This document shows positions 6,397 through 14,996 of a DNA stretch of 18,665 bases, one piece after another (position 1 is the first letter of the stretch; each line of letters opens with the position of its first letter). The position numbers and the translations under genes are program-made. Under the pieces are notes generated by a model. That model made no database searches and was not told the DNA's origin. It saw only the letters and a program-made list of their open reading frames with translations. Source of the DNA: GWB1-54-5 sp035290085 (GTDB lineage: Bacteria > Patescibacteriota > Gracilibacteria > Peribacterales > Peribacteraceae); assembly GCA_035290085.1 (NCBI GenBank), contig DATDVK010000111.1, positions 1-18,665 on the forward strand, read 5' to 3'.

Positions 6397-8640
6397 CTAA
6401 ATAATCGGTTCTTCGAACTTCTCCTCCACCATAGCGAGTTCTTCTTTGGAGGGAGGTTTTGCCGCCGCTTCATCCCATTTCTGCAATACCTCTTCTACTT
6501 CTGCTTTGGGCCGGCAGTACTTCCTGCGTGATTGTTCTATGATGCGTGCAGTGTTGTCCTGCGTCACGGCCGGTACGTCCAGCGTCCTCCCGGAGAACGG
6601 CTCGCGGATTTCGCCCTTCACGGACATTTTAATGTAGAACTCGCGCACGCCGAGATTGATGATGTCGCGCTCTTTGAAGATGGGGGAAAACTCTTCCGCC
6701 ATGACCGATGCGTCTTCCGCGCCGACCCGGAAGCTGATCATGGAGCCGACGTTGCCAAAGACCGTCTGGCGGATCTTCTGGCTGAGCTGCCCCATGTACT
6801 GGTGTGCAATGGTGAGATTGAGGTGGTATTTCCTCGCCTCCGACATAATCTCGTAGAACGTGTCTGTGGCGAAATTTTGGAACTCATCCACGTAGAAGTA
6901 GAAGTCCGGCCGCTGCTCTTCGGGCGTATCGGCGCGGCTCATGGCTGCCTGGTAGATCTTCGTGATGATCATGGCGCCCATGAGCTGCGAGTTTTCCTCT
7001 CCCAGAAGCCCTTTACTTACCTTCATGAGAAGGATTTTGCGGTTATCCATAATATCCCGGATGCTGAAACGTGTGAGAGGCTGCCCCACGACGTTGCGCA
7101 TCATATTCGTTGCCACGAATTGCCCTACTTTATTCAGGAGAGGGGTGATGGCATCTGCGTCGAACTTCTCGGACCATGCGGCGAACTCCGAGACCCAGAA
7201 GCTCTTCACTACGTTGTCTTCTATGCGAGCCACGATTTTCTGGCGGTAGTTCTTATCAGAGAGCATTTTTAAGATCGAGAGCACCGTTGTATCCGGGCTG
7301 TCGAGAAGGGCGAGGATGGTGTAGCGCAGCACGTGTTCCAGGCGGTCGGACCAGTTGGTCCCGAAGAGTTTTTTGAAGATGTCCAAGATGCCAATGGTGA
7401 GCTGCATCTTGTAGGCAGGATCCACTCTCTCCAGCGGATTGAACGCAATGGGGAAACCGGTGTCAGCGGGATCGAAGACAATCACGTCGTTCACGCGTTC
7501 CGGCGGGACAAAGCGGAGGATGGCATCCACAAGGTCGCCGTGCGGATCCAGTACAGCGACACCGTGCCCGGCCTGGAGGTCGTGATTCACAAGGAGCTCT
7601 AAGAGCTTGCTCTTCCCCACGCCGGATTTTCCGACGATATACAGATGTCTCCTGCGGTCTTCACGCCGTATGCCGAACGGGACGAAGTTATTGTGGTAAT
7701 TCGTAATGCCGAATGCGCTCACATTCTCCTCCTTCGCGTGTGGCAGATCCTGAGGGGGATCAGACTTCCGCGCGAGCACGTGAACGATGTGCGGAACCAA
7801 ATCGGCATTGGGAAAGTAGTAGAGCGTTGCAACCTCTTTGGCGCTCAGGATGAAATCCGTTCCATGTTTGCGGCTCTGGTACTGTTTCACAAAGGCGGGG
7901 CTTGTGGTGATCTTACTTGCCTGGAACCCGTTGATATCCGTGTCGTTGAAGTGGTAGAAGCTGTTGGCGATGGCCTTCAGCTTCTGGCGTGCCTCTGTCT
8001 CGTTCCTGCCAACATACGCGCAGCGGATGCTCACGCGGAAAGGTTTCGTTTTCTCCTTCTCCTTTGCCATATCAAACCGCACCTGGTTGATGCCTTTCAA
8101 TCCTTCCTTGCGCATGCGATCTCGGATGGAGAAGAACTTTTTGAGACGCACGAAGATGAAGCGCCAGTTGCGGAGGAAGTGAAACCGGGCGGTGTCATCG
8201 TGGGGTTCCACGATAATCTGTACCCATACCTGCTCCCCGCTCTGGATCTTTGAGATGACAGAGAAGAGCCGGGACATACTGTCTTCCTCAAACTGCTCGT
8301 ATGTGCGGATGGGGTACACGTCCTTCTCCCGGAGCTTGATCTGTGCGCCTGCCACCACTTGTTTCTCCGGGTCGAATTGCAGGGTGTAATCCTGTGTTTC
8401 GGAGATTTCCGCTTCCGGGAACAGGGAGTAGAGGAGGCCTTCAATCGTTTTTTTGAAGTTTTCCTCCACCGTGATGTAGAAGTAGGTGTACTGCTCGTAC
8501 CCGAAGTACTCGAACGCAAAACGCACCCCCGTGACCGTATTGCGCAGACTGATGAGCAGTTCCTGGAATTTTGGTTCCATCTTCTCTTTCCCCTCTATGC
8601 CTTGGGGGATGATGATGTGGAGGTGACGCAGGTCTGCCAT
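6397..8640 (-). CDS. HerA/TraG-TraD-like DNA-pumping ATPase (DUF87-type)
   Basis: This 747-residue protein belongs to the FtsK/HerA/VirD4 class of ring ATPases that move DNA or act as coupling proteins. Residues 1-320 form an N-terminal region, possibly ferredoxin-like, without predicted membrane helices. The ATPase core has the Walker A motif GKSGVGKS (337-344), LDPHGD (364-369), the Walker B motif YFYVDEF (581-587, with Asp585-Glu586) and an IAHQ sensor (611-614). A Glu-rich C-terminal tail ends in EEPII. No transmembrane anchor typical of VirD4 is seen, and no VirB4, VirB6 or pilus gene flanks it, so whether it serves secretion, DNA uptake or repair is open. The start is supported by a promoter whose -10 box ends 9 nt before the ATG. 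Its 3' end meets the array shared with the ZIP gene. Confidence 0.85.
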   Translation of the reverse strand: MADLRHLHIIIPQGIEGKEKMEPKFQELLISLRNTVTGVRFAFEYFGYEQYTYFYITVEENFKKTIEGLLYSLFPEAEISETQDYTLQFDPEKQVVAGAQIKLREKDVYPIRTYEQFEEDSMSRLFSVISKIQSGEQVWVQIIVEPHDDTARFHFLRNWRFIFVRLKKFFSIRDRMRKEGLKGINQVRFDMAKEKEKTKPFRVSIRCAYVGRNETEARQKLKAIANSFYHFNDTDINGFQASKITTSPAFVKQYQSRKHGTDFILSAKEVATLYYFPNADLVPHIVHVLARKSDPPQDLPHAKEENVSAFGITNYHNNFVPFGIRREDRRRHLYIVGKSGVGKSKLLELLVNHDLQAGHGVAVLDPHGDLVDAILRFVPPERVNDVIVFDPADTGFPIAFNPLERVDPAYKMQLTIGILDIFKKLFGTNWSDRLEHVLRYTILALLDSPDTTVLSILKMLSDKNYRQKIVARIEDNVVKSFWVSEFAAWSEKFDADAITPLLNKVGQFVATNMMRNVVGQPLTRFSIRDIMDNRKILLMKVSKGLLGEENSQLMGAMIITKIYQAAMSRADTPEEQRPDFYFYVDEFQNFATDTFYEIMSEARKYHLNLTIAHQYMGQLSQKIRQTVFGNVGSMISFRVGAEDASVMAEEFSPIFKERDIINLGVREFYIKMSVKGEIREPFSGRTLDVPAVTQDNTARIIEQSRRKYCRPKAEVEEVLQKWDEAAAKPPSKEELAMVEEKFEEPII

Positions 8641-8649
8641 TGGGGAGAC

Positions 8650-8677
8650 ATTCTACAGGAAAATGGCTATTCGTAAA
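8650..8677 (-). promoter_or_regulatory. promoter of the HerA/TraG-like gene, near-leaderless
   Basis: On the minus strand, TTTACG (8672-8677), a 16-bp spacer and TAGAAT (8650-8655) precede the ATG at 8640 by 9 nt. No Shine-Dalgarno sequence could fit. Confidence 0.55.
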
Positions 8678-8691
8678 CGAATTCCGCGATG

Positions 8692-8764
8692 AAGAAGACA
8701 GAAGTCAGAAGTCAGTAGGCAGTAATTCTCAACTGCCTTTTGCCTACTGTCTTCTGCCTTCTCG
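8692..8764 (-). repeat. inverted 7-bp array after Cys-rich gene A, likely terminator
   Basis: Plus-strand heptads CAGAAGT, CAGAAGT, CAGTAGG and CAGTAAT face ACTGCC, CTACTGT and CTTCTGCCTTC. Inner arms CAGTAGGCAGT and ACTGCCTTTTGCCTACTG pair with a small bulge. On the minus strand it starts 4 nt after the TGA of Cys-rich gene A. Confidence 0.7.
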
Positions 8765-10474
8765 TCAATACACCTCCTTCAGATAGCATTCTTCGCAATA
8801 GATCGTTTCAGGACGATCAGGTGCATACGTGCTCTGCACGGCTGTTCCGCACTTCGCGCATTTGCGATCCCAGAGCCTGCGGGGGTTCCTGAAGTGCATT
8901 CTGTCCGTATGACGGCATTCCTGGCATCTGTGGGGAATGGGGAGAGCCTGCCTGCGGTAGAAATCCAGCTCCTGTGGGATGATCCGGAAATTTTTGTTGC
9001 AGTCGCTGCAGCAGAAAATTTCCTGCGTGATGCTGTCTGCTGCGTCCGCGATGCTGTCCGGAAACACAGCTGTTTGCGGTTTTCTGTCCTTTGCGTCGGA
9101 GTCCCTCCACAGAAATCCCTGCTTCAGCGCTTCTTCTTTACTGAGAGGAAAATATTCAAATGCAAGGGATTCGTTGTATCCGAATGGGGCGTACCGTGAT
9201 GGGAAGTACAAGCCCCATTCCCCGGTCGATTGCATGTGTGCGATAATCTTCGGCACAAGTGCTTCATACTCCTCTTTGCTGTACTGCTTATTGAAGATGC
9301 AGTGCTTCTTGTGCGTGAGCCCCGTGCAGGCGAAGCAGTCCTCGCTGTGGTAGCAGAAGTCGCAGTACAGCATCCGCTTGCTGTGAAAGATGAAGAGACA
9401 GTACGCACTGCCATACACTTCTATGGTTCCCAGTGTTTCGTAACAGAGCTCCGGTTTGATGTACATGTTGGAGCAGTCGTAGTTATCCTTCACCTGCACG
9501 CCCACCTGCACGTACCGGCAGTCTTCACTCTCATTCACATCGTAGCAATCGAGGCAGTTCTTGGAGTGCTCTACATAGTCGCCGGTACAGTTTTGGCAGC
9601 TCACGATGTTGGCGTATTTGCGGACCATCTTGCTGATCGTCTTCCGGTAGAGATCCCGCATTTTCTCCGTGAGGGGATAGCTCCCGCGGAAATCCTTCAG
9701 TCGCTTTTCATACTCTTCCTTGCTCAGAGGCTCATTCATGAAGTGGTACTCCTTCTGGGAGAGGTTCGTGCACAGGCAACAGTTTGTGCAGGACTTGAGA
9801 TTGCTGGAGAACATGCAGTCCGAGCAATTGGTACTGAAGGAGACGTACTGGCAGTTGTAGCATTCATAGCAGCTGAAGCACTCGTAGCAGAGCTCGGAAT
9901 TGTAGAGATAGCTGCAGTCCACGGAGTCCTTGCAGCTCTGCAGGAGCTTGCCGTAGTAACAGTCCTCGCAGTATTCCGAGGAGTTAATGAGGTAGCAGTT
10001 CCTGCAGAAGCCCGTTCCCGTTGTAAACCCCGAATTTTCGTTGCTGATGGAAATGAGCGCTTGCCGCGGGACTTCCTGCAGGAGCTCTGCGAACTGGTCG
10101 AAGAACGGGCGGGTGAAATCAAAGTTCCTCCCGTACTCCATAGGATCCCACGCGTCGCTCTGCCACTCTTCCTGGGAGTAGATTTTAAAGGGCTTGTCTC
10201 CCCAGGGGGGATCCTGCGCATACACGGAGATGATGTCCTTTCCGGAGAAGGAGGAGCGAACTTTGTACATATTCCGTTCGTTCCTCTGGCAGGTACGCAA
10301 TTGGCACCGGCAGTCCGGGCAGTAGACGGGGAGAGGAGGGTGCACTTCTGTGTTCCCGAACTTGAATACGATCTTCTGCAGGAAGTCTTCCTCGTCCTTG
10401 TGGATCTCGAAGTGTGCTTTGCAGCGTTTACAGATGCGTTCCATAGGAAGAACAGGGAAACTATGCAAATTCAT
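8765..10474 (-). CDS. Cys-rich zinc-ribbon/Cys-block protein A
   Basis: This is the first of five paralogues in the window: 569 residues with about 45 Cys. In order it has an N-terminal zinc-ribbon-like pair (Cys15/18, Cys52/55), then a conserved block from DKPFKIYSQEEW to FDFTRPFFDQF (93-128). Cys block 1 (157-235) ends in NEPLSKEEYE, and Cys block 2 (293-392) ends in NKQYSKEEYEALVPKI. A GEWG...YNESLAFEYFPL linker (418-444) follows. Next is a second ribbon resembling the first (Cys489/492, Cys517/520), then a C-terminal ribbon (Cys539/542, Cys560/563) ending YCEECYLKEVY. The ribbons recall the Pfam zf-trcl type (inference). No signal peptide or membrane segment is seen. It is divergent from the TrmB-type regulator 1 gene and has a strong promoter with a leader of about 11 nt. 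Met11 (10444) is an alternative start, since paralogues begin four residues before their first CxxC. Function is unknown; zinc or iron-sulfur binding and redox or metal handling are plausible. Confidence 0.85.
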   Translation of the reverse strand: MNLHSFPVLPMERICKRCKAHFEIHKDEEDFLQKIVFKFGNTEVHPPLPVYCPDCRCQLRTCQRNERNMYKVRSSFSGKDIISVYAQDPPWGDKPFKIYSQEEWQSDAWDPMEYGRNFDFTRPFFDQFAELLQEVPRQALISISNENSGFTTGTGFCRNCYLINSSEYCEDCYYGKLLQSCKDSVDCSYLYNSELCYECFSCYECYNCQYVSFSTNCSDCMFSSNLKSCTNCCLCTNLSQKEYHFMNEPLSKEEYEKRLKDFRGSYPLTEKMRDLYRKTISKMVRKYANIVSCQNCTGDYVEHSKNCLDCYDVNESEDCRYVQVGVQVKDNYDCSNMYIKPELCYETLGTIEVYGSAYCLFIFHSKRMLYCDFCYHSEDCFACTGLTHKKHCIFNKQYSKEEYEALVPKIIAHMQSTGEWGLYFPSRYAPFGYNESLAFEYFPLSKEEALKQGFLWRDSDAKDRKPQTAVFPDSIADAADSITQEIFCCSDCNKNFRIIPQELDFYRRQALPIPHRCQECRHTDRMHFRNPRRLWDRKCAKCGTAVQSTYAPDRPETIYCEECYLKEVY

Positions 10475-10492
10475 TATTAAAAATGCGATATG

Positions 10493-10521
10493 TTTATAAA
10501 TATTTTAATAAAGCTTGTAAA
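10493..10521 (-). promoter_or_regulatory. promoter of Cys-rich gene A
   Basis: On the minus strand, TTTACA (10516-10521), a 17-bp spacer and TATAAA (10493-10498) form a near-consensus sigma-70-type promoter in an AT-rich stretch. The expected start lies about 11 nt before the ATG at 10474. Confidence 0.75.
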
Positions 10522-10522
10522 C

Positions 10523-10540
10523 TGTTCTTCACAAAGAACA
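10523..10540. promoter_or_regulatory. palindrome between divergent promoters, candidate operator
   Basis: TGTTCTTCACAAAGAACA has perfect 7-bp arms around a 4-nt spacer. It covers the -35 box of the regulator promoter and abuts the -35 box of the Cys-rich A promoter, so one bound protein could govern both. The natural candidate is the neighbouring TrmB-type regulator; this is inference. Confidence 0.6.
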
Positions 10541-10556
10541 ACAGAATTGCTATACT
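10528..10556 (+). promoter_or_regulatory. promoter of TrmB-type regulator 1
   Basis: TTCACA (10528-10533), a 17-bp spacer and TATACT (10551-10556) match the sigma-70 pattern well. The predicted leader is more than 100 nt and includes a REP-like hairpin, unlike the short leaders elsewhere in the window. Confidence 0.7.
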
Positions 10557-10580
10557 ACTCTCATCAATAACTCCTCAGTT

Positions 10581-10671
10581 CTGCATGTCATGGTGAGGTG
10601 GCCGACTGATCCTTCGAGGCTCACTCTGCCTTCGGCTCCGCTCGCACCTCAGGATGACAGTCGGCCCTCGA
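10581..10671 (+). repeat. REP-like hairpin in the leader of regulator 1
   Basis: GCCGACTGATCCTTCGAGG and CCTCAGGATGACAGTCGGC form a long imperfect stem around a TTCGGCTCCG-containing loop region. Nearly the same sequence, including the preceding CTGCATGTCATGGTGAGG, recurs at 15551-15644 in the leader of regulator 2. The longest open frame of the regulator begins inside this repeat, which argues against that start. Confidence 0.8.
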
Positions 10672-10677
10672 ACCATC

Positions 10678-11514
10678 ATGCGGGTTCGTCGGGATGAAAT
10701 TGCACTATTACTTATGCTTACCCACTACCTCGCCAAACTGGATTTTACAGAGAAAGAGCGTGCCATCTATCTGGTTCTCGCGGAACTTGGCGTGCAACCG
10801 GCATCGGTCATTGCCCGCCGGTGCGACCTTGACCGCATCACAACCTACAAACATCTCAAGAAACTCGCTGAACGTGGATTTGTGAAAACGTACTTCCGGG
10901 AAGGTGTGCAGTGTTTCGGGATAGAGAGTTTCGATGCCATTGAGGAGTATCTCAAAAACGGAGCGGAGAAGTATGAGGCACTCATGAAGCAATTCCCGAC
11001 GGCGCTGAACATCCTCCAGTCCATGCGGAGCCAGGAGGACATCATTCCCAAGCTCCAGATGTTCGAAGGTGAAGCAGGCATCAAGAGCCTCTTCCGCGAC
11101 ATGTTGCATGAGCTCACATCCAGTGAGCTGAAGCAACTCCGGATGCTCAGCTCCAACACCTTTGAGGAGCGGGTGGAGGATGAGCCGCTCAGCAAAACCG
11201 TGCGGGCATTCTTCGAAGATTTGCGGAAACGAAAGATTCAAGTGGAACTGTTTGAGGCAACCGGCGGCCTCGTACCGGAACACCTGAAGAAGGTTCCTCC
11301 TGCGGAGCTCGATCTCTCCCGGCTTCCCATTGCGCGGGGGACGAGCAACATATTTGTTGCAGGACATGCAGTCTACCTTGCGACATACAAAGGCGGTCAG
11401 GTGGGCCTGAAAATCAAGCAGGCGGAATTGAGCCAGATCTTCCACTTCATTTTTGATTTACTGGGGAGGGAGCAGTGGGGAAGAAGGCAGAAGACAGAAG
11501 GCAGAAGTCAGTAG
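10678..11514 (+). CDS. TrmB-family transcriptional regulator 1
   Basis: This 278-residue protein has an N-terminal winged helix-turn-helix of TrmB type (about 20-85): LDFTEKERAIYLVLAELG, then PASVIARRCDLDRITTYKHL as the recognition region and KKLAERGFVKTYFREG as the wing. A short coiled linker follows, then a C-terminal ligand-type domain starting at KLQMFEGEAGIKSLFRDML, the form typical of bacterial TrmB-like proteins. Only this and the wHTH support the family; the ligand is unknown. ATG 10678 avoids residues encoded by the REP-like repeat; 10714 is an alternative. The last ten residues (GRRQKTEGRSQ region) and the TAG stop are encoded by the 7-bp array. It is divergent from Cys-rich A and convergent with Cys-rich B, and probably regulates itself and A through the palindrome at 10523-10540. 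Confidence 0.85.
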   Translation: MRVRRDEIALLLMLTHYLAKLDFTEKERAIYLVLAELGVQPASVIARRCDLDRITTYKHLKKLAERGFVKTYFREGVQCFGIESFDAIEEYLKNGAEKYEALMKQFPTALNILQSMRSQEDIIPKLQMFEGEAGIKSLFRDMLHELTSSELKQLRMLSSNTFEERVEDEPLSKTVRAFFEDLRKRKIQVELFEATGGLVPEHLKKVPPAELDLSRLPIARGTSNIFVAGHAVYLATYKGGQVGLKIKQAELSQIFHFIFDLLGREQWGRRQKTEGRSQ

Positions 11515-11604
11515 GCAGTTTTTGAGAACCTTTGGGAAACATCATGTTATTCAGACCTTCCAGTAGGAAGTACTGTCTTCTGTTTTCTGCCTACTGACTT
11601 CTCG
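11484..11604. repeat. inverted 7-bp array between convergent regulator 1 and Cys-rich B
   Basis: Left-arm heptads CAGAAGA, CAGAAGG, CAGAAGT and CAGTAGG face a right arm of CTGTCTTCTGTTTTCTGCC followed by TACTGACTTCT. About 55 nt separate the arms and include CTTCCAGTAGGAAG, itself a small hairpin. The left arm overlaps the regulator coding end. The right arm begins 4 nt after the Cys-rich B stop. It is a likely bidirectional terminator. Confidence 0.7.
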
Positions 11605-13296
11605 TCAGTACACCTCCTTCAGGTAACATTCTTCACAATAAATAATCTCGGGACGGTCAGACGCGTATGAAGTCCAGATCTCTTCCCCGCATCTCGCGCA
11701 GGTCCTCTTCCAGAGCCTGTAGGGATTCTTGAATGCGTAGCGGTCAGTGTGGCGCTGGTCCGGGTGGCGGCGGGGGAGCGGCAACCGGTGGTCCCTGTAG
11801 AACTGCAGTTCCTGCTTGATGATTTTGAAAGGCTTTCCGGTTACTTCGCAGAGAATGGCCCAGTGGAGCACGTCATCCGGGGTATCATTCACATCGTCGG
11901 GCAACTGATCTGCTCTGATCGTGCGATCGGCTTCCACCGGTGCCTCGAAGTCATCCCACTGCCATCCGCGCGCCAGTACCTCTTTTTTCCCCAGAGGGAA
12001 GAAGGTTTGTGCCATGGTTTCGTTATAGCCGAATGAAGAGATGGTGGGAGGGAAGAACTCCCCCCACTCACCTGTGTGCTGCATGTGCTCAATAATTTTC
12101 TGTGCGAGTTGCTCATATTCTTCATTACTGTACTGCTTATTGAAGATGCAGTTGCTCCTGTGCCGCAGGCCGATGCAACCGAACAGATTCCGGCTCTGCC
12201 GGCTGCAGTAGATGGAATAGAGCACATTATCGCATCCTTCCGAAACGTAGTAGCAGCCGAGCAGATTCCGCACCCGGATGCCGGCAACGCAGCAGTTGTA
12301 GCTGAGTTCCATTGCATCACCCCAAATATGAATATCACAGCAGTCTTTGGCACCGACAAGGCAATCGGTGCAGTACCGGCAATCCTGCATTCTATAGCAG
12401 TCGAAGCAGTACGATGAATCCTTGGACTGGTAGACATTGTCTCCCGTCACGTCAATGTTCTGCTCGCATCGTACGGCTTTGACAGGTTGAGTGAGAAAGA
12501 AGGCATCGGACTTCTGCTTCATCTCCCGGACTGCGCGAGAGGATGAAGTTTGAAACTTTTGCATAAATGCTCCGTATTCTTCTTTTGTCTTCTGTTCATT
12601 GAAAATGCAGTATTTTTTCTGCCGCAGATTTGCACATCCAAAGCAATATTTGCATCCGATACAGTCTCTCAAAAACCAGCAATCACTGCAGTTAATGCAG
12701 TACCGGGCATACTGACAATTGTAGCAATTCTCGCAATGAATGCACTCGTAACACAGCTCGCAGTCGGTCAAAACTACAAAATCCAGGCAGGACTTTATGC
12801 CGGCAAAAGTGTGTCCGTACAGGCACTCTTCGGCACGTTCACCATCGAAAATAAGGTAGCAGTTTTTCAGTGCCAGGTTGTCATTGGTAAATTCGCTGTT
12901 CACGTTATCGCTCAATATCGCGAGCGAAAGAAGCGGCACGGTTTCCATCAGCGCACGGAACTGATCACAGAATGGTCTGCCAAAATCAAAATCCATTCCA
13001 TACTCCAGTGGGTCCCATCCATCGCCATACCATGCACGGCGCTCATACACCGTGAATGGTTTGTCTGGTGAATAGATTGAGACAATGGGTTTTCCGGTAA
13101 GATCACACTTCCGGCGATACAAAGACCGGGAATTATAGAAAGCCAGCCGCCTCTGCAGACGGCAGCGGAAACACATGGTCGGGGGAGGGAGTGCGTATTT
13201 CTTTCCGCCGACGACCGGAGAAACCTTGTCGAGCAGCGCGAGATCTTCGTCGGTGATGTCGAAGGCCGAATCGCACTGAGCGCATGTCTTCAGCAT
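11605..13296 (-). CDS. Cys-rich zinc-ribbon/Cys-block protein B
   Basis: This paralogue of A has 563 residues and about 43 Cys. The N-terminal ribbon has TCAQC and MCFRC. The conserved DKPFTVYERRAWYGDGWDP...FDFGRPFCDQF segment follows. Cys block 1 includes LCYECIHCENCYNC and YCINCSDC and ends in NEQKTKEEYG. Block 2 includes YCFDC and DCRYCTDC and ends in NKQYSNEEYEQL. The second ribbon is degenerate: it reads LCEVTGKPF and its other CxxC is replaced by RRHPDQRH. The last ribbon is intact (TCARC, YCEEC) with the tail CYLKEVY. ATG 13296 is chosen because paralogues begin four residues before the first CxxC; a TTG at 13314 in the same frame abuts the stop of C. It is the last gene of the operon EamA-like, C, B (18-bp gap from C) and is convergent with regulator 1. 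Function is unknown. Confidence 0.86.
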   Translation of the reverse strand: MLKTCAQCDSAFDITDEDLALLDKVSPVVGGKKYALPPPTMCFRCRLQRRLAFYNSRSLYRRKCDLTGKPIVSIYSPDKPFTVYERRAWYGDGWDPLEYGMDFDFGRPFCDQFRALMETVPLLSLAILSDNVNSEFTNDNLALKNCYLIFDGERAEECLYGHTFAGIKSCLDFVVLTDCELCYECIHCENCYNCQYARYCINCSDCWFLRDCIGCKYCFGCANLRQKKYCIFNEQKTKEEYGAFMQKFQTSSSRAVREMKQKSDAFFLTQPVKAVRCEQNIDVTGDNVYQSKDSSYCFDCYRMQDCRYCTDCLVGAKDCCDIHIWGDAMELSYNCCVAGIRVRNLLGCYYVSEGCDNVLYSIYCSRQSRNLFGCIGLRHRSNCIFNKQYSNEEYEQLAQKIIEHMQHTGEWGEFFPPTISSFGYNETMAQTFFPLGKKEVLARGWQWDDFEAPVEADRTIRADQLPDDVNDTPDDVLHWAILCEVTGKPFKIIKQELQFYRDHRLPLPRRHPDQRHTDRYAFKNPYRLWKRTCARCGEEIWTSYASDRPEIIYCEECYLKEVY

Positions 13297-13314
13297 TGGA
13301 GCGACATTGTACAA

Positions 13315-14994
13315 CTAACTCAGTGATTCCTGGTAGCAGGGTTCGCAGTATATTTGCTCGGGCCGGCCTGGTTGGTAACTCGTACGAATGGCTGCACCGC
13401 ACTTGTCACATTTCCTATTGTGGAGGATGCGCTTGTTCCGCATGGCGAGCTGGTTTCTGTACCGCTTGAAGAAGCTGGTACGGGGGAGCGGTACGTGCAG
13501 TTTCTTATGAAATTCCAGTTCCTGCGGGATAACTTTGTACTGCCTCCCGGATTCCTCGCAGGTCAGGATCTTTCCGCATATATCTTCGGGGGTGTCATCT
13601 ATGCTGTCCGGAAGTTCCGCAGGCTCTCCCGTTTTCTGCTCCTTCTTCTCCACATCATCAAACCACTGCCAGCCCCTGCATTTCACCTCATCTTTTGTGA
13701 GAGGGTAGTAATCCTGCGCGATGGTTTCGTTGTAGGCGAATGTGGAAATGGAGACAGGGAAGAACTCGCCCCACTCTCCGGTGCCGCGCATGTGTTCCAC
13801 AATCTTGGGTACCAGCTCCTCGTACTCCTCTTTGCTGTGCTGCTTATTGAGAATGCAGTATTTCTTTCGGCGCAGGCCCACACATCCGAAGCAGTGGTTT
13901 GAGTGGTGGCAGAGTGAGCAGTAGAGCATGTCGCTCATATTGGCGAGCGTGTGGTTGCAGAAGCAGCAACTGTTGATCTCATAGCCTGCCACGGAGCATT
14001 CGTACAACCGTTCTCCTTCACCGCACTCGTGGATGTCCATGCAGGTCTTCAGTGGCATGAAGCCCTGATAGACGTGTCTGCAGTCCCACAAGTCTTCGCT
14101 GTCGAAACAGTTGAAGGCATTTTTGCAGTTCACCAGGTAATCGCCTTCCACATCTTCATTCTGTACGCCGTGCATATACTTCTGCGGGAATTCAAGCTTC
14201 AGTTTCTCGAACCGTCCTCTTGCGGATTCCACCGCCGAGTGGCTGCCCAGCATTGCGCGGAGCTTTCCGAATTCTTCTTTGCCGACGGGCTTATTCTCCA
14301 CCCAGTACTCTTTATTCTTGATGTTGCTGCACATCAGACAGTTCTTGCATCCCGTGCAATTTTTGAGGAAGACCGAGTCGGCACAGTTATCGCAGTCTTG
14401 CAGGTACGCAGAGCCGTAACACTTCACGCAGTCGACGCACTCGTAACAGAGTTCCGACTTGCGGGTCCTGTAGCACCCGACGCAATTGACACAGTGGTTT
14501 AGGCTGTAGCTGTAGAAGCAGTCCCGGTTCTCATCACTGTCAAATATCAGGTAACAGTCCTTGTTCTTCCCGGCGTAGTTTGTGTAGTCGCAGTTCTCAT
14601 CGAATTCGTATCCGGTCATCAGATTTGGTCGTGGTACCTCATCTATCAGTTCCTTGAGTTGCTCAAAGAACGGTCGGGAGAAGTCGTACTTTCTCTGGTA
14701 CTTATGTGCATCCCATTTGTCGCTGTACCAGACTTCCTGGTCGTACACCGTGTATGGGGCAGAGGGGTGCGTATTGGAGATGATGGGTGCTCCGGAAAGA
14801 TCGCATGTTCTCTCGTAGAGGTTTACGTGGTTCACATGTGCCTGTCTTCGTTGCAGTCTGCAGTCCGGGCACATGGTCGGGGAGGGGAGGCTCAGCTTCA
14901 CTCCTCCGATGACGGGAGAGAGCTCATCGAGCATTTGCAGATCCTCATTGTGAACGCCGAACGCTGCCGAGCACTGTGCGCATGTTTGTTGCAT
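13315..14994 (-). CDS. Cys-rich zinc-ribbon/Cys-block protein C
   Basis: This paralogue has 559 residues and about 42 Cys. The N-terminal ribbon has TCAQC and MCPDC. The conserved PYTVYDQEVWYSDKWD...FSRPFFEQL segment follows. Block 1 is dense (HCVNCVGC, LCYECVDCVKC, NCTGCKNCLMC) and ends in NKPVGKEEFG. Block 2 has SCCFC, YCSLC and HCFGC and ends in NKQHSKEEYEELVPKI, followed by TGEWGEFFP. The second ribbon has lost its distal CxxC (PRTSFFKRYR). The final ribbon is intact (KCDKC, YCEPC), but the terminal peptide has drifted to CYQESLS, the only member without the VY end. The open frame runs 44 residues further upstream into the EamA-like gene; ATG 14994 is chosen because it lies 2 bp after that gene's stop and matches the paralogue start. 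It is the middle gene of the operon. Confidence 0.86.
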   Translation of the reverse strand: MQQTCAQCSAAFGVHNEDLQMLDELSPVIGGVKLSLPSPTMCPDCRLQRRQAHVNHVNLYERTCDLSGAPIISNTHPSAPYTVYDQEVWYSDKWDAHKYQRKYDFSRPFFEQLKELIDEVPRPNLMTGYEFDENCDYTNYAGKNKDCYLIFDSDENRDCFYSYSLNHCVNCVGCYRTRKSELCYECVDCVKCYGSAYLQDCDNCADSVFLKNCTGCKNCLMCSNIKNKEYWVENKPVGKEEFGKLRAMLGSHSAVESARGRFEKLKLEFPQKYMHGVQNEDVEGDYLVNCKNAFNCFDSEDLWDCRHVYQGFMPLKTCMDIHECGEGERLYECSVAGYEINSCCFCNHTLANMSDMLYCSLCHHSNHCFGCVGLRRKKYCILNKQHSKEEYEELVPKIVEHMRGTGEWGEFFPVSISTFAYNETIAQDYYPLTKDEVKCRGWQWFDDVEKKEQKTGEPAELPDSIDDTPEDICGKILTCEESGRQYKVIPQELEFHKKLHVPLPRTSFFKRYRNQLAMRNKRILHNRKCDKCGAAIRTSYQPGRPEQIYCEPCYQESLS

Positions 14995-14996
14995 AC

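Noticed and set aside
6532..7272. 246-residue + strand open frame opposite the HerA/TraG-like gene
   Set aside because: The minus-strand frame carries Walker motifs; this one has no recognisable feature.
9230..10480. 416-residue + strand open frame opposite Cys-rich gene A
   Set aside because: It is the antisense of a Cys-codon-rich gene: TGC/TGT codons read as GCA/ACA give the Ala/Val-rich composition. It has no family-like motif, and the minus-strand frame has clear paralogues.
10654..10677. Start of regulator 1 inside the REP-like repeat (and likewise 15627 for regulator 2)
   Set aside because: Both longest frames begin with the same repeat-encoded MTVGPR, which is shared only because the repeat is shared; later ATGs fit the wHTH family better.
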